Source of the DNA: an uncultured Faecalibacterium sp.
GTDB taxonomy: Bacteria > Bacillota > Clostridia > Oscillospirales > Ruminococcaceae
DNA: 24,409 nt
NCBI GenBank assembly: GCA_934540955.1
Contig: CAKTCY010000032.1
Location: 1-24,409 of the forward strand
Reading direction: 5' to 3'
Below, piece after piece: positions 17,261-24,409 of the stretch (position 1 is its first letter; the number at the start of each line of letters is the position of its first letter). The notes under the pieces were generated by a model. That model searched no databases, was not told the origin of the DNA, and was given only the letters and a program-made list of their open reading frames with translations. The translations under genes were made by a program, and so were the position numbers.

Positions 17261-17289
17261 AGGATATCACATTTTTGCGGTTGATGCAA
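17261..17289 (-). promoter_or_regulatory. Promoter of the metalloregulator gene
   Basis: On the minus strand TTGCAT (17289-17284), 17 bp, TATCCT (17266-17261) preceded by TGA (extended -10). Confidence 0.6.
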
Positions 17290-17304
17290 GTAATTCGCAG
17301 CAAG

Positions 17305-17323
17305 TTTGGTTAAGCTAACCATA
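17305..17323. promoter_or_regulatory. DtxR/IdeR-like operator box
   Basis: TTTGGTTAAGCTAACCATA agrees at 15 of 19 positions, counted by eye, with the classical DtxR consensus as I recall it (TTAGGTTAGGCTAACCTAA), and its core TGGTTA-AGC-TAACCA is a perfect palindrome. It lies about 15 bp upstream of the -35 of the DtxR/MntR-type gene, so autoregulation is likely but the geometry would also suit activation. Confidence 0.55.
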
Positions 17324-17405
17324 TTTTTCTGCACAGAACTGCTGTTTTGCCGGTTTTGCACCGCCCCTGTTTTGTGCAAAGGGTGCAATTCTCGGCGTTT
17401 TGGCC

Positions 17406-17960
17406 TTACAGTGTGGCCAGATAGGCCGCAGGGCCGGTCTCATACAGATCGCCGCCGTGGGCGTCCAGCACAACGGTCAGGGGCATATCCTGCACGGTCA
17501 GGCGGCGCACCGCCTCACAGCCCAGGTCCGGCCATGCGATCACCTCCAGCGTCTGCACGCTTTTGGCCATCAGCGCACCGGCACCGCCCAGCGCAGCCAG
17601 ATACACCGCGCCGTTGCGCACCACAGCGTCTTTGACGGCGGCATCCCGCTTGCCCTTGCCGATCATGATCTTGTTGCCAAGGTCCAGCAGCCGGGGGCTC
17701 ATGGCATCCATGCGTCCGCTGGTGGTAGGCCCTGCCGAGCCGATGACCTCGCCCGGGCGCTCCGGGGTGGGGCCTACATAATAGATGGCGCTGCCCTCAA
17801 GGGAAAAGGGCAGGGTCTCGCCCTTGTCCAGTGCTTCCATCATCCGCTTGTGTGCCTGATCCCGGGCGGTGTACACCACGCCGGAAAGCAGCACGGTATC
17901 CCCCGCTTTCAGCGGGGCCAGATCCTGCGCGGTGCAGGGAGTCGTCAGTCTGTATTCCAT
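17406..17960 (-). CDS. Fumarase class I / tartrate dehydratase-type hydro-lyase, beta subunit
   Basis: C-terminal-domain subunit of a two-gene iron-sulfur hydro-lyase. The family signature GPTTSGRMD (77-85) and GKGK/YLAALGGAGAL segments are visible over 184 residues, the usual beta length. Together with the alpha subunit encoded 13 bp upstream it should interconvert fumarate and (S)-malate. The paired L-tartrate dehydratase has the same architecture and cannot be excluded by sequence, but the malic enzyme gene in the same operon favours fumarase. Last gene of the operon; only weak hairpin potential (TTTGCAC/GTGCAAA) follows, with no clear terminator before the neighbouring DtxR-like box. Confidence 0.88.
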   Translation of the reverse strand: MEYRLTTPCTAQDLAPLKAGDTVLLSGVVYTARDQAHKRMMEALDKGETLPFSLEGSAIYYVGPTPERPGEVIGSAGPTTSGRMDAMSPRLLDLGNKIMIGKGKRDAAVKDAVVRNGAVYLAALGGAGALMAKSVQTLEVIAWPDLGCEAVRRLTVQDMPLTVVLDAHGGDLYETGPAAYLATL

Positions 17961-17973
17961 CGTTCTCCCCTCC

Positions 17974-18813
17974 TTACAGCTCCGCGCTGGCGCGGCGGGT
18001 CACATGACAGGAAACGTTCACAGCCACCGGCAGACCCGCCACATGGGTGGGCATCTGCTCAATGGCAAGGCCAAGGCAGGTGGTCTTGCCGCCAAAGCCC
18101 TGCGGGCCGATGCCCAGTGCATTGATGGCGGTAAGCAGCTCCTGCTCCAGCTGCGCGTAGTAGGGGTCGGGGTTGGGGATATCCAGCGGGCGCAGCAGCG
18201 CCTTTTTGGCAAGATACGCCACCTTGTCAAAGCTGCCGCCCACGCCGATGCCCAGCACGATGGGCGGGCAGGGGTTGGAGCCGGCCAGCTTTACAGTATC
18301 CACCACGAACTTTTTAAAGCCCTCCACGCCGTCGGCGGGCTTGAGCATCTGGATGCGGCTCATGTTCTCGCTGCCAAAGCCCTTGGGCGCTACCGTGATG
18401 CGGCAGCCCTCGCCGTCCACCAGATGCACCGTGATAGCCGCCGGGGTGTTATCGCCGGTGTTGCCCCGGCGCAGCGGGTCGGCCACGATGCTCTTGCGCA
18501 GATAGCCGTCCGTATAGCCCCGGCGCACGCCCTCGTGGATGGCGGCTTCAAAGCTGCCGTCAATGTGCACCTCGGTGCCCAGCTCCACGAACACACAGGC
18601 CATGCCGGTATCCTGACAGATGGGCAGGTCTTTTTCCTTTGCGGCGCCAAGGTTCGACCACAGCAGGTCTAACGTGTTCTTTGCCAGCGGCCACGGCTCT
18701 TCTGCCCGTGCCTTTTCCAGTGCGGCCTGCACGTCCTGCGGCAGCTGGGTGTTGGCCTTGATGCAGAGCCGCGCCACCGTATCCGTAATGCTCTGTGCGG
18801 AGATCGTTCTCAT
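17974..18813 (-). CDS. Fumarase class I / tartrate dehydratase-type hydro-lyase, alpha subunit
   Basis: Catalytic, cluster-binding subunit of the two-gene class I hydro-lyase. Three Cys expected to hold the [4Fe-4S] cluster are present in family context: ICQDTG (Cys66), NPCPP (Cys182) and GGKTTCLGL (Cys246). RRGNTGDNTPA and GIGVGGSFDKVA are further family marks. At 279 residues it matches normal alpha subunits. It lies 15 bp after the malic enzyme gene and 13 bp before the beta subunit. Such clusters are oxygen sensitive, consistent with a strict anaerobe. Confidence 0.92.
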   Translation of the reverse strand: MRTISAQSITDTVARLCIKANTQLPQDVQAALEKARAEEPWPLAKNTLDLLWSNLGAAKEKDLPICQDTGMACVFVELGTEVHIDGSFEAAIHEGVRRGYTDGYLRKSIVADPLRRGNTGDNTPAAITVHLVDGEGCRITVAPKGFGSENMSRIQMLKPADGVEGFKKFVVDTVKLAGSNPCPPIVLGIGVGGSFDKVAYLAKKALLRPLDIPNPDPYYAQLEQELLTAINALGIGPQGFGGKTTCLGLAIEQMPTHVAGLPVAVNVSCHVTRRASAEL

Positions 18814-18828
18814 GCCGGTATCCTCCGC

Positions 18829-20001
<1,173 letters not shown>

Positions 20002-20062
20002 GGTTTTATCCTCCAATTTCAGCAAAAGGCTTTCCCCCGCAGGGAAAGGCTCATACAGTTTT

Positions 20063-20091
20063 ATTGTAACAGAACCGCCGGGGTATTTCCA
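20063..20091 (-). promoter_or_regulatory. Probable promoter of the malic enzyme-fumarase operon
   Basis: On the minus strand TGGAAA (20091-20086), 17 bp, TACAAT (20068-20063). A 7-bp hairpin CTTTCCC/GGGAAAG followed by CTTTTG lies in the leader just before the ribosome binding site and could act as a weak attenuator. Confidence 0.5.
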
Positions 20092-20196
20092 CCGGTTTTG
20101 CGGCATTTCCCGCCCCAAAGCGGGCAAAAGTGATACCTGTGCCGGGCGGCATTTGTGGAATTTTAGCAAAAATCTTTTCTTTTCGCATTTTTCCGT

Positions 20197-20215
20197 TATA
20201 ATAGGATGGTATGAT
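20197..20215 (+). promoter_or_regulatory. -10 region of the FKBP/trigger-factor-like gene
   Basis: Two candidate -10 boxes, TATAAT (20197-20202) and TGG-TATGAT (20207-20215), lie 50-70 bp before the start. Neither has a good -35. Confidence 0.4.
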
Positions 20216-20264
20216 ATTTGCATTCTCCGTGAAAACGGTCTGCTATTTTTAGGAGGTACCTCTT

Positions 20265-21428
20265 TTGAAACGCAATACCAAGACCCTGTTGTGTGTGCTG
20301 TGCGCGGTGGCCGCTGTGCTGTGCGTAATTTTAGCCTGCTTTATGCTGACCAAAAAGCAGGGCAGCACCACGGCATCCTCTGCCGCATCCGGCGCAAGCG
20401 TGTCCGTCTACGGCAAGGTGTCGGATTTCGACTACGCCAGCTTTGATTACTCCGAGGGGCTGGACGATAACGGCCACTGGACCGGCATCCGCGCACTGGA
20501 CTATGTGACCCTGCCGGATAATGTATCCGCGCTGCCGCTTTCCAAGGCAGACATCGAGCCCACCGAGGCCGAGATCCAGACCCAGATCGACACCCTGCTG
20601 AACCAGTACGCCACCACCCAGAGCATCACCGACCGGGCAGCCCAGAGCGGCGACACCGTGAACATCGACTATTCCGGCGCGGTGGACGGGGTGGTCTTTA
20701 CCGGCGGCACCGCCACCGGCTACGACCTGACGCTGGGCAGCCACGCCTTCATTGACGGCTTCGAGGATCAGATCATCGGCCACAACATCGGCGACACCTT
20801 TGATGTGACCGTCACCTTCCCGGAGGGCTACGGCGACTCCACCGACGCCGAGGGCAACACCATCACCCTCAGCGGCAAGGAAGCCGTGTTCAGCGTGACG
20901 CTGAACGCCATCACCCAGAGCGTTGTGCCCACCCTGACCGACGAGTGGGTGGAGACGAATTTTGCCGCCAGCGACGACCTGCACACCGCAGACGCCCTGC
21001 GCCAGTACTTTGACAGCGCCCTGTACGCCAACAATCTGGACAACGCCGCGATGGACTATCTGCTCAATAACGCCACCTTCAAGGAGGTTCCCACCCAGAT
21101 CACCAGCTACTACATCCGTATGTTCCTGAACTACCACTCTCAGCTTGCCGCCCAGTACGGCATGGAGCTGGACGCCTACGCACAGGCCAAGGGCTACGCC
21201 GATGCCAACGCGATGCTGGCGGATTCCGACGCCTACTTTGAGCATCTTGCCAAGCAGGATCTGGTCTTTCAGGCCATTGCGGAGCAGCTGGACATCGCCC
21301 CCTCGCAGGAGCAGATTGACAGCGCCAACAGCTCCTACGCCGACACCTACGGCGCACAGCGCAGCATGCTGAACGCCTTGCAGCTGGCCGTGCTGGACAA
21401 AGTGGAGGAAAGCGCAGCGCTTTCCTGA
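20265..21428 (+). CDS. Membrane-anchored FKBP/trigger-factor-like peptidyl-prolyl isomerase
   Basis: Probable extracytoplasmic folding factor. Residues 7-28 are hydrophobic after a basic start (MKRNTK); ILAC with Cys25 resembles a lipobox, but the hydrophobic run continues past it, so either a lipoprotein or a simple membrane anchor is possible. A Ser/Ala-rich linker follows. The FKBP domain is recognised by SGDTVNIDYSGAVDGVVFTGGTA...LGSHAFIDGFEDQIIGHNIGDTFDVTVTFPEGYG (about 126-200). The C-terminal part, with DEWVETNF and many helices, resembles the trigger factor C-terminal domain. The start is a TTG 8 nt after AGGAGG; no ATG fits. At 387 residues it lacks the ribosome-binding N-terminal domain of true trigger factor. 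It is alone in its transcript, ending at the hairpin at 21513. Confidence 0.85.
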   Translation: MKRNTKTLLCVLCAVAAVLCVILACFMLTKKQGSTTASSAASGASVSVYGKVSDFDYASFDYSEGLDDNGHWTGIRALDYVTLPDNVSALPLSKADIEPTEAEIQTQIDTLLNQYATTQSITDRAAQSGDTVNIDYSGAVDGVVFTGGTATGYDLTLGSHAFIDGFEDQIIGHNIGDTFDVTVTFPEGYGDSTDAEGNTITLSGKEAVFSVTLNAITQSVVPTLTDEWVETNFAASDDLHTADALRQYFDSALYANNLDNAAMDYLLNNATFKEVPTQITSYYIRMFLNYHSQLAAQYGMELDAYAQAKGYADANAMLADSDAYFEHLAKQDLVFQAIAEQLDIAPSQEQIDSANSSYADTYGAQRSMLNALQLAVLDKVEESAALS

Positions 21429-21458
21429 CAGAGCGCCTGCCGGGGCGTGAACGATTTT

Positions 21459-21752
21459 AATGCGCTCCGCTTCGCTCTGCGCATAAATAGCGGAAAAATT
21501 ATTTTAAATTTCGGGGTTCAGGAAAGTCTGCGGACTTTCCTGAACCCCATTTTCACGGGAGGGGTCGTAGAGGAAAACGGCAGATGCCGCGCCGCTTTCT
21601 GCGAAAGCGCGGCGCTGCGGGCAAGCGCTCGCTCCCCCTTGGGGGAGCTGTCGCGCAGCGACTGAGGGGCTATAGATGGAGAAGCGAAAAAAGCGTTAAA
21701 GCGATAGCGCCGACTGGCGCAGCGCTAGCTTTTTTGTGCTTCGACTTCTTCT
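21459..21752 (+). repeat. Composite intergenic repeat, copy A
   Basis: Begins with the same end sequence as the 344-bp element (ATGCGCTCCGC...TGCGCAT, 21461-21484), then AGCGGAAAAATT, a perfect 16-bp stem with TGCG loop (21513-21548), and TTTTCACGGGAGGGGTCGT. More hairpins follow: a GCGCCGC...GCGGCGC stem near 21581-21606, CCCCC/GGGGG, TGTCGC/GCGACT. Last comes a bulged stem-loop near 21678-21745 in which GAAGC...AAAAAAGC pairs with GCTTTTTT...GCTTC around AGCG...GCGCC-GACT-GGCGC...CGCT. Copy B at 24115 matches throughout, and 21644-21752 equals 24301-24409 with one difference. No right-hand inverted end is seen, so this copy may be truncated or continue into the next entry. Confidence 0.75.
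21513..21552 (+). terminator. Repeat-borne terminator of the FKBP/trigger-factor-like gene
   Basis: The stem arm GGGGTTCAGGAAAGTC (21513-21528), loop TGCG and exact complement to 21548 are followed by ATTTTC. It is the first hairpin after the stop at 21428. The T run is short, so termination may be partial. Confidence 0.55.
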
Positions 21753-21762
21753 TTAGGATTGT

Positions 21763-22050
21763 CAAGGGCGTGCAGCCCTTGGCGACGGGTTGCGGCACCC
21801 AGCATCCGCTTCGTGCCTTGGGCGGCACTCGCGTCTTGCTGGCCGCTGCCCCAACAACTGCTCCCTGTTTCCGCCGCTGGCGGCGGTCGCAGTTGTTGCA
21901 TTGCGGGGTGGGTGGAGTCCAGAGGTAGGGAGGGGGGAATCGGAACACCCCTCCCTGCCTCTGGCCCAGCGGAGCGTCTTTGCACGCTTGCGGCAAGCAG
22001 AAACTGCCCTCAGCGGCGCTGCAAATGAATTTTCCGCTGCATTTTCTCCT
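21763..22050. ncRNA. Highly base-paired non-coding stretch (candidate structured RNA or repeat interior)
   Basis: Successive helices: CAAGGGC-GTGCA-GCCCTTG (21763-21781, the first base of the closing arm at 21775); a nested arm GCGG...CCAGCA (21792-21804) with TGCTGGCCGC (21837-21846) enclosing GTGCC/GGCAC (21813-21828); CAACAACTGC (21852-21861) with GCAGTTGTTG (21889-21898) enclosing CCGCCGC/GCGGCGG; and a 17-bp helix CCAGAGG...AGGGAGGGG (21919-21935) with 21948-21964 containing one wobble. AATTTTCCGCT near 22027-22038 is the inverse of AGCGGAAAAATT at 21488-21499, so the whole 21.46-22.04 kb block may be one element. No convincing protein reading frame. Which strand, if any, is transcribed is unknown. 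Confidence 0.4.
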
Positions 22051-22060
22051 TACAAAACAA

Positions 22061-22092
22061 AAGGCCGCTGCACGGTAAGGTGCAGCGGCCTT
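22061..22092 (-). terminator. Terminator of the rimO-pgsA operon
   Basis: Perfect 13-bp stem AAGGCCGCTGCAC / GTGCAGCGGCCTT with a six-base loop, followed on the minus strand by TTGTTTTGT, 15 bp after the pgsA stop. Confidence 0.8.
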
Positions 22093-22106
22093 AGTTTTCC
22101 ACATTT

Positions 22107-22706
22107 TTACTTTGCAGTGTTGATAAAGCTGCGGTTATCCCACAGATACTTGATGCCGGAAATGGCGGTCACAGCGGCCACCAGCCAGCACAGAATAACA
22201 GAGACCACCACCACGATGGAAACACTTTCCACCGTGCCGCGGTAGCTCAGGGCAGTGCCGAAGAAGTAGAAGATGATGCTCAGCATCTGCAAGACAGTCT
22301 TTACCTTGCCCCACATATTGGCGGCGATCACCTTGCCGTCCTTGGCACCGGCGGCTACCATGCGCAGACCGGACACCGCAAACTCGCGGGCCAGAATGAT
22401 GCACAGCACCACGGGGCTGCACACGCCGTCCCGCATCATGTAGATGAAGGCCACGGTGGTCAGCAGCTTGTCGGCCAGCGGGTCGGCAAACTTGCCGAAA
22501 TCGGTGACCATGTGCCACTTGCGTGCCAGATGGCCGTCCAGAAAGTCGGTGAAGCTGGCTGCGGCAAACACGATACCGGCCAGCAGGTAGAAGGTGGCGT
22601 TAAAATTACCGTCCACGATGCCGTCCAGACCGGTCAGGGACACAAAGATCATGAACACCGGCACCAGAACAATGCGGGTCAGGGTAAGTTTATTGGGCAG
22701 ATTCAT
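22107..22706 (-). CDS. pgsA: CDP-diacylglycerol-glycerol-3-phosphate 3-phosphatidyltransferase
   Basis: Membrane enzyme making phosphatidylglycerol phosphate from CDP-diacylglycerol and sn-glycerol 3-phosphate, the committed step to phosphatidylglycerol. The CDP-alcohol phosphotransferase motif is complete: Asp54, Asp57-Gly58, Ala61-Arg62, Gly71, Asp75 and Asp79 in DFLDGHLARKWHMVTDFGKF and the following ADPLAD. Start MNLPNKLTLTRI and length 199 with about five or six membrane helices are typical. GGAGG lies upstream of the ATG. It follows rimO by 20 bp, a pairing often seen in Firmicutes (family knowledge). Confidence 0.95.
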   Translation of the reverse strand: MNLPNKLTLTRIVLVPVFMIFVSLTGLDGIVDGNFNATFYLLAGIVFAAASFTDFLDGHLARKWHMVTDFGKFADPLADKLLTTVAFIYMMRDGVCSPVVLCIILAREFAVSGLRMVAAGAKDGKVIAANMWGKVKTVLQMLSIIFYFFGTALSYRGTVESVSIVVVVSVILCWLVAAVTAISGIKYLWDNRSFINTAK

Positions 22707-22726
22707 AGATTTTATCCTCCAATTCG

Positions 22727-24052
22727 TTATTTTACGACCGTACCATACAGATCGTAAAGGTCGCTGTCCTCTACCAGCACATCATAGAACTGGCCGGGGT
22801 ACAGTGGTTCCTCGCTGGAAACGCAGACGCAGCCGTCCACTTCCGGCGCATCGCCGGTAGTGCGGCAGAGGTACAGGCCGTTTTCCTCGTCGATGCCGTC
22901 ACACAGAACGTGCACGGTCTGGCCCACCTTTTCGGCCTGCTTCTGCGCCATGATGCCGGTCTGGATCTGCATCACCAGCTCGGCGCGCTTGTCCTTGACC
23001 TCCTGCTCGATCTGACCGTCCATCTTGGCTGCCACGGTGTTCTCCTCGGCGGAGTAGGCAAAGCAGCCCAGACGGTCGAACTGCACCTCCTTGACAAAGT
23101 TGCACAGATCCTCGAACTGCTCCTCGGTCTCGCCGGGGAAGCCTGCGATCAGGGTGGTGCGCAGGGTGATGCCGGGGATCTCGCGGCGCAGCTTGCCGAT
23201 CACCTCCAGCAGCTCCGCGCGGTTGGAGCGGCGGTTCATGTTCTTGAGGATGGTATCGTTGCAGTGCTGGATGGGCAGGTCGAGGTAAGGCACCACCTTC
23301 TCGTTGCGCTTCATGGCGGCGATAAATTCATCGGTGATGCGCTCCGGGTAGGCGTACATGATGCGGATCCATTCCAGCCCCGGCACCTTGTTCAGCTTGT
23401 CCAGCAGCTCACAGATGCTGCCGGGCTTGCCCCAGTCCTCGCCGTAGGCGGTGGGGTCCTGCGCCACAATAATAAGCTCCTTCACGCCCTCACCGGCCAG
23501 CCAGCGGGCTTCGGCTACACAGTCGGCCATATCGCGGCTGTGCAGCGGGCCGCGGATGCCCGGAATGGCGCAGTAGTGGCAGCGGTTGTTGCAGCCCTCG
23601 GCGATCTTTAAGTACGCATAGTGGGCGGGCGTGCCGATGACGCGCTTGCCGCCCAGCGGGAAGTCCTTTTTTGCGCCGTAGCTTTCCAGATGATCCTCGC
23701 CGTGGAACAGCCGCTCCACGATGGTATCAATGGCCTTGTTGGAGGCGCAGCCCACAACGGCGTCCACCTCGGGGATCTCTTCCTCGATCTGGCTGCGGTA
23801 GCGCTCGGCAAGGCAGCCGGTAACGATGACCTTCAGGTTCGGGTTCTGCTGCTTATAAGCGCAGGCCTCCAGAATGTTTTCAATGGCCTCGGTCTTGGCG
23901 CTCTCGATAAAGCCGCAGGTGTTCACAAGAATGACATCGGCTTCGGCCAGATCGGCCACGGTCTCGTGCCCGGCAGACAGCAGGATGTGCACCATCACAT
24001 CCAGATCCACCTGATTTTTCGGGCAGCCAAGGGAAATACACGCAATTTTCAT
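22727..24052 (-). CDS. rimO: Ribosomal protein S12 methylthiotransferase
   Basis: Radical-SAM enzyme adding a methylthio group to the conserved Asp of ribosomal protein S12. The 441 residues have the methylthiotransferase domain with Cys10, Cys46 and Cys80 for the auxiliary [4Fe-4S] cluster, the radical-SAM CNNRCHYC motif (Cys154, Cys158, Cys161), and a C-terminal TRAM domain (about 375-441). SLGCPKNQVD at the start and the sequence pattern favour RimO over the tRNA enzymes MiaB and MtaB. The ATG follows a modest AGAGAG site. It leads an operon with pgsA. Its upstream region is short (about 60 bp) before copy B of the repeat begins, so its promoter may lie close to or inside the repeat; I see no clear one. 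Confidence 0.95.
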   Translation of the reverse strand: MKIACISLGCPKNQVDLDVMVHILLSAGHETVADLAEADVILVNTCGFIESAKTEAIENILEACAYKQQNPNLKVIVTGCLAERYRSQIEEEIPEVDAVVGCASNKAIDTIVERLFHGEDHLESYGAKKDFPLGGKRVIGTPAHYAYLKIAEGCNNRCHYCAIPGIRGPLHSRDMADCVAEARWLAGEGVKELIIVAQDPTAYGEDWGKPGSICELLDKLNKVPGLEWIRIMYAYPERITDEFIAAMKRNEKVVPYLDLPIQHCNDTILKNMNRRSNRAELLEVIGKLRREIPGITLRTTLIAGFPGETEEQFEDLCNFVKEVQFDRLGCFAYSAEENTVAAKMDGQIEQEVKDKRAELVMQIQTGIMAQKQAEKVGQTVHVLCDGIDEENGLYLCRTTGDAPEVDGCVCVSSEEPLYPGQFYDVLVEDSDLYDLYGTVVK

Positions 24053-24114
24053 AAGGGATGATACTCTCTTTCTCTTTTGAGGGATGCTTTTGAATTTTAC
24101 GATTTAAGGATTTA

Positions 24115-24409
24115 AAATGCGCTCCGCGTTCGCTTTGCGCATCATCAGCGGAAGAATTATTTATAATTTTGCAATTCTGGAAAATCTGCGGATTTTCCAG
24201 AATTGCCTTTTCACGGGAGGGGTCGTAACGGAAAACGGCATTTGCAGCGCCGCTTTCTGCGAAAGCGCGGCGCTGCGGGCGGGTGCCCGCTCCCCCGGGG
24301 GGAGCTGTCGCGCAGCGACTGAGGGGCTATAAATGGAGAAGCGAAAAAAGCGTTAAAGCGATAGCGCCGACTGGCGCAGCGCTAGCTTTTTTGTGCTTCG
24401 ACTTCTTCT
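24115..24409 (+). repeat. Composite intergenic repeat, copy B (runs off the window end)
   Basis: Same plan as copy A: end sequence 24115-24142, AGCGGAAGAATT, perfect 16-bp stem GCAATTCTGGAAAATC with TGCG loop (24171-24206), TTTTCACGGGAGGGGTCGT, and the same later hairpins. The stem sequence differs from copy A on both arms yet remains fully paired. Another hairpin changes from a mismatched form (GCAAGC/GCTCGC) to a better paired one (GCGGGT/GCCCGC). The last 109 bases differ from copy A at one position. It lies directly upstream of rimO; the right end is outside the window. Confidence 0.75.

Noticed and set aside
17184..17303. N-terminal extension of the DtxR/MntR-type regulator
   Set aside because: Includes the extended -10 promoter and a palindrome; MQIHQSAEDYLETI at 17183 fits the family start.
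20002..20223. N-terminal extension of malic enzyme
   Set aside because: Covers the promoter region; the ATG at 20001 has a good ribosome binding site and matches the usual protein start.
21584..21928. Small plus-strand open frames in the composite repeat
   Set aside because: No ribosome binding site, Arg/Ala/Pro/Ser-rich shadow composition, and they cross long hairpins.
21463..24409. CRISPR-like array from the repeated hairpins
   Set aside because: Repeats are too long, too few and irregularly spaced, with genes between them and no cas genes.

Overview
The window reads as a chromosomal segment of a GC-rich gut Firmicute, most likely Faecalibacterium or a close Oscillospiraceae relative. This rests on Firmicute-type ribosome binding sites, a SigA-like sigma factor, the gene set, and dense intergenic repeats of a style I associate with Faecalibacterium. 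The assignment is inference from the sequence; no search was run. About 18 protein genes are supported, most on the minus strand, each with its own visible promoter and hairpin terminator. There are no rRNA genes, tRNAs or CRISPR arrays.

Layout. 1-2.6 kb: edge of a mobile element, with a structured repeat module followed by a large serine recombinase whose reading frame runs through its own terminator and antisense across a cupin gene. 2.1-2.9 kb: divergent cupin and HxlR-family regulator. 3.0-4.5 kb: glycerol kinase. 4.75-5.1 kb: a 344-bp element with terminal inverted repeats. 5.1-7.5 kb: an unusual N-extended short-chain dehydrogenase co-transcribed with rpoD. 7.8-8.7 kb: CPBP membrane protein plus tadA. 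8.9-9.7 kb: DegV protein. 9.8-15.0 kb: TSUP permease, then an SNF2 helicase-M19 dipeptidase operon. 15.2-16.4 kb: membrane diguanylate cyclase. 16.5-16.7 kb: a second type of inverted-repeat element. 16.8-17.2 kb: DtxR/MntR-type regulator with a DtxR-like box nearby. 17.4-20.0 kb: malic enzyme-fumarase alpha/beta operon. 20.3-21.4 kb: membrane-anchored FKBP/trigger-factor-like isomerase. 21.5-22.05 kb: composite repeat plus a strongly base-paired 290-nt stretch. 22.1-24.05 kb: rimO-pgsA operon. 24.1 kb to the end: second copy of the composite repeat.

Most genes are housekeeping. The malic enzyme and two fumarase subunits form a pathway unit linking pyruvate, malate and fumarate. RimO, TadA and RpoD serve the translation and transcription machinery. 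PgsA and perhaps DegV serve lipid metabolism.

The most unusual content is intergenic. A family of modular elements starts with a 27-29 nt end sequence, followed by an A/T-rich spacer, a perfect stem whose sequence changes on both arms while its pairing is kept, and a conserved TTTTCACGG tail. The loop of that stem is either the tetraloop TGCG or, in one copy, a roughly 110-nt multi-helix module that also occurs beside the recombinase with compensatory changes. Some of these hairpins sit where neighbouring genes need terminators. This looks like selection on structure, either RNA or transposon DNA hairpin, and is my leading candidate for an undescribed system.
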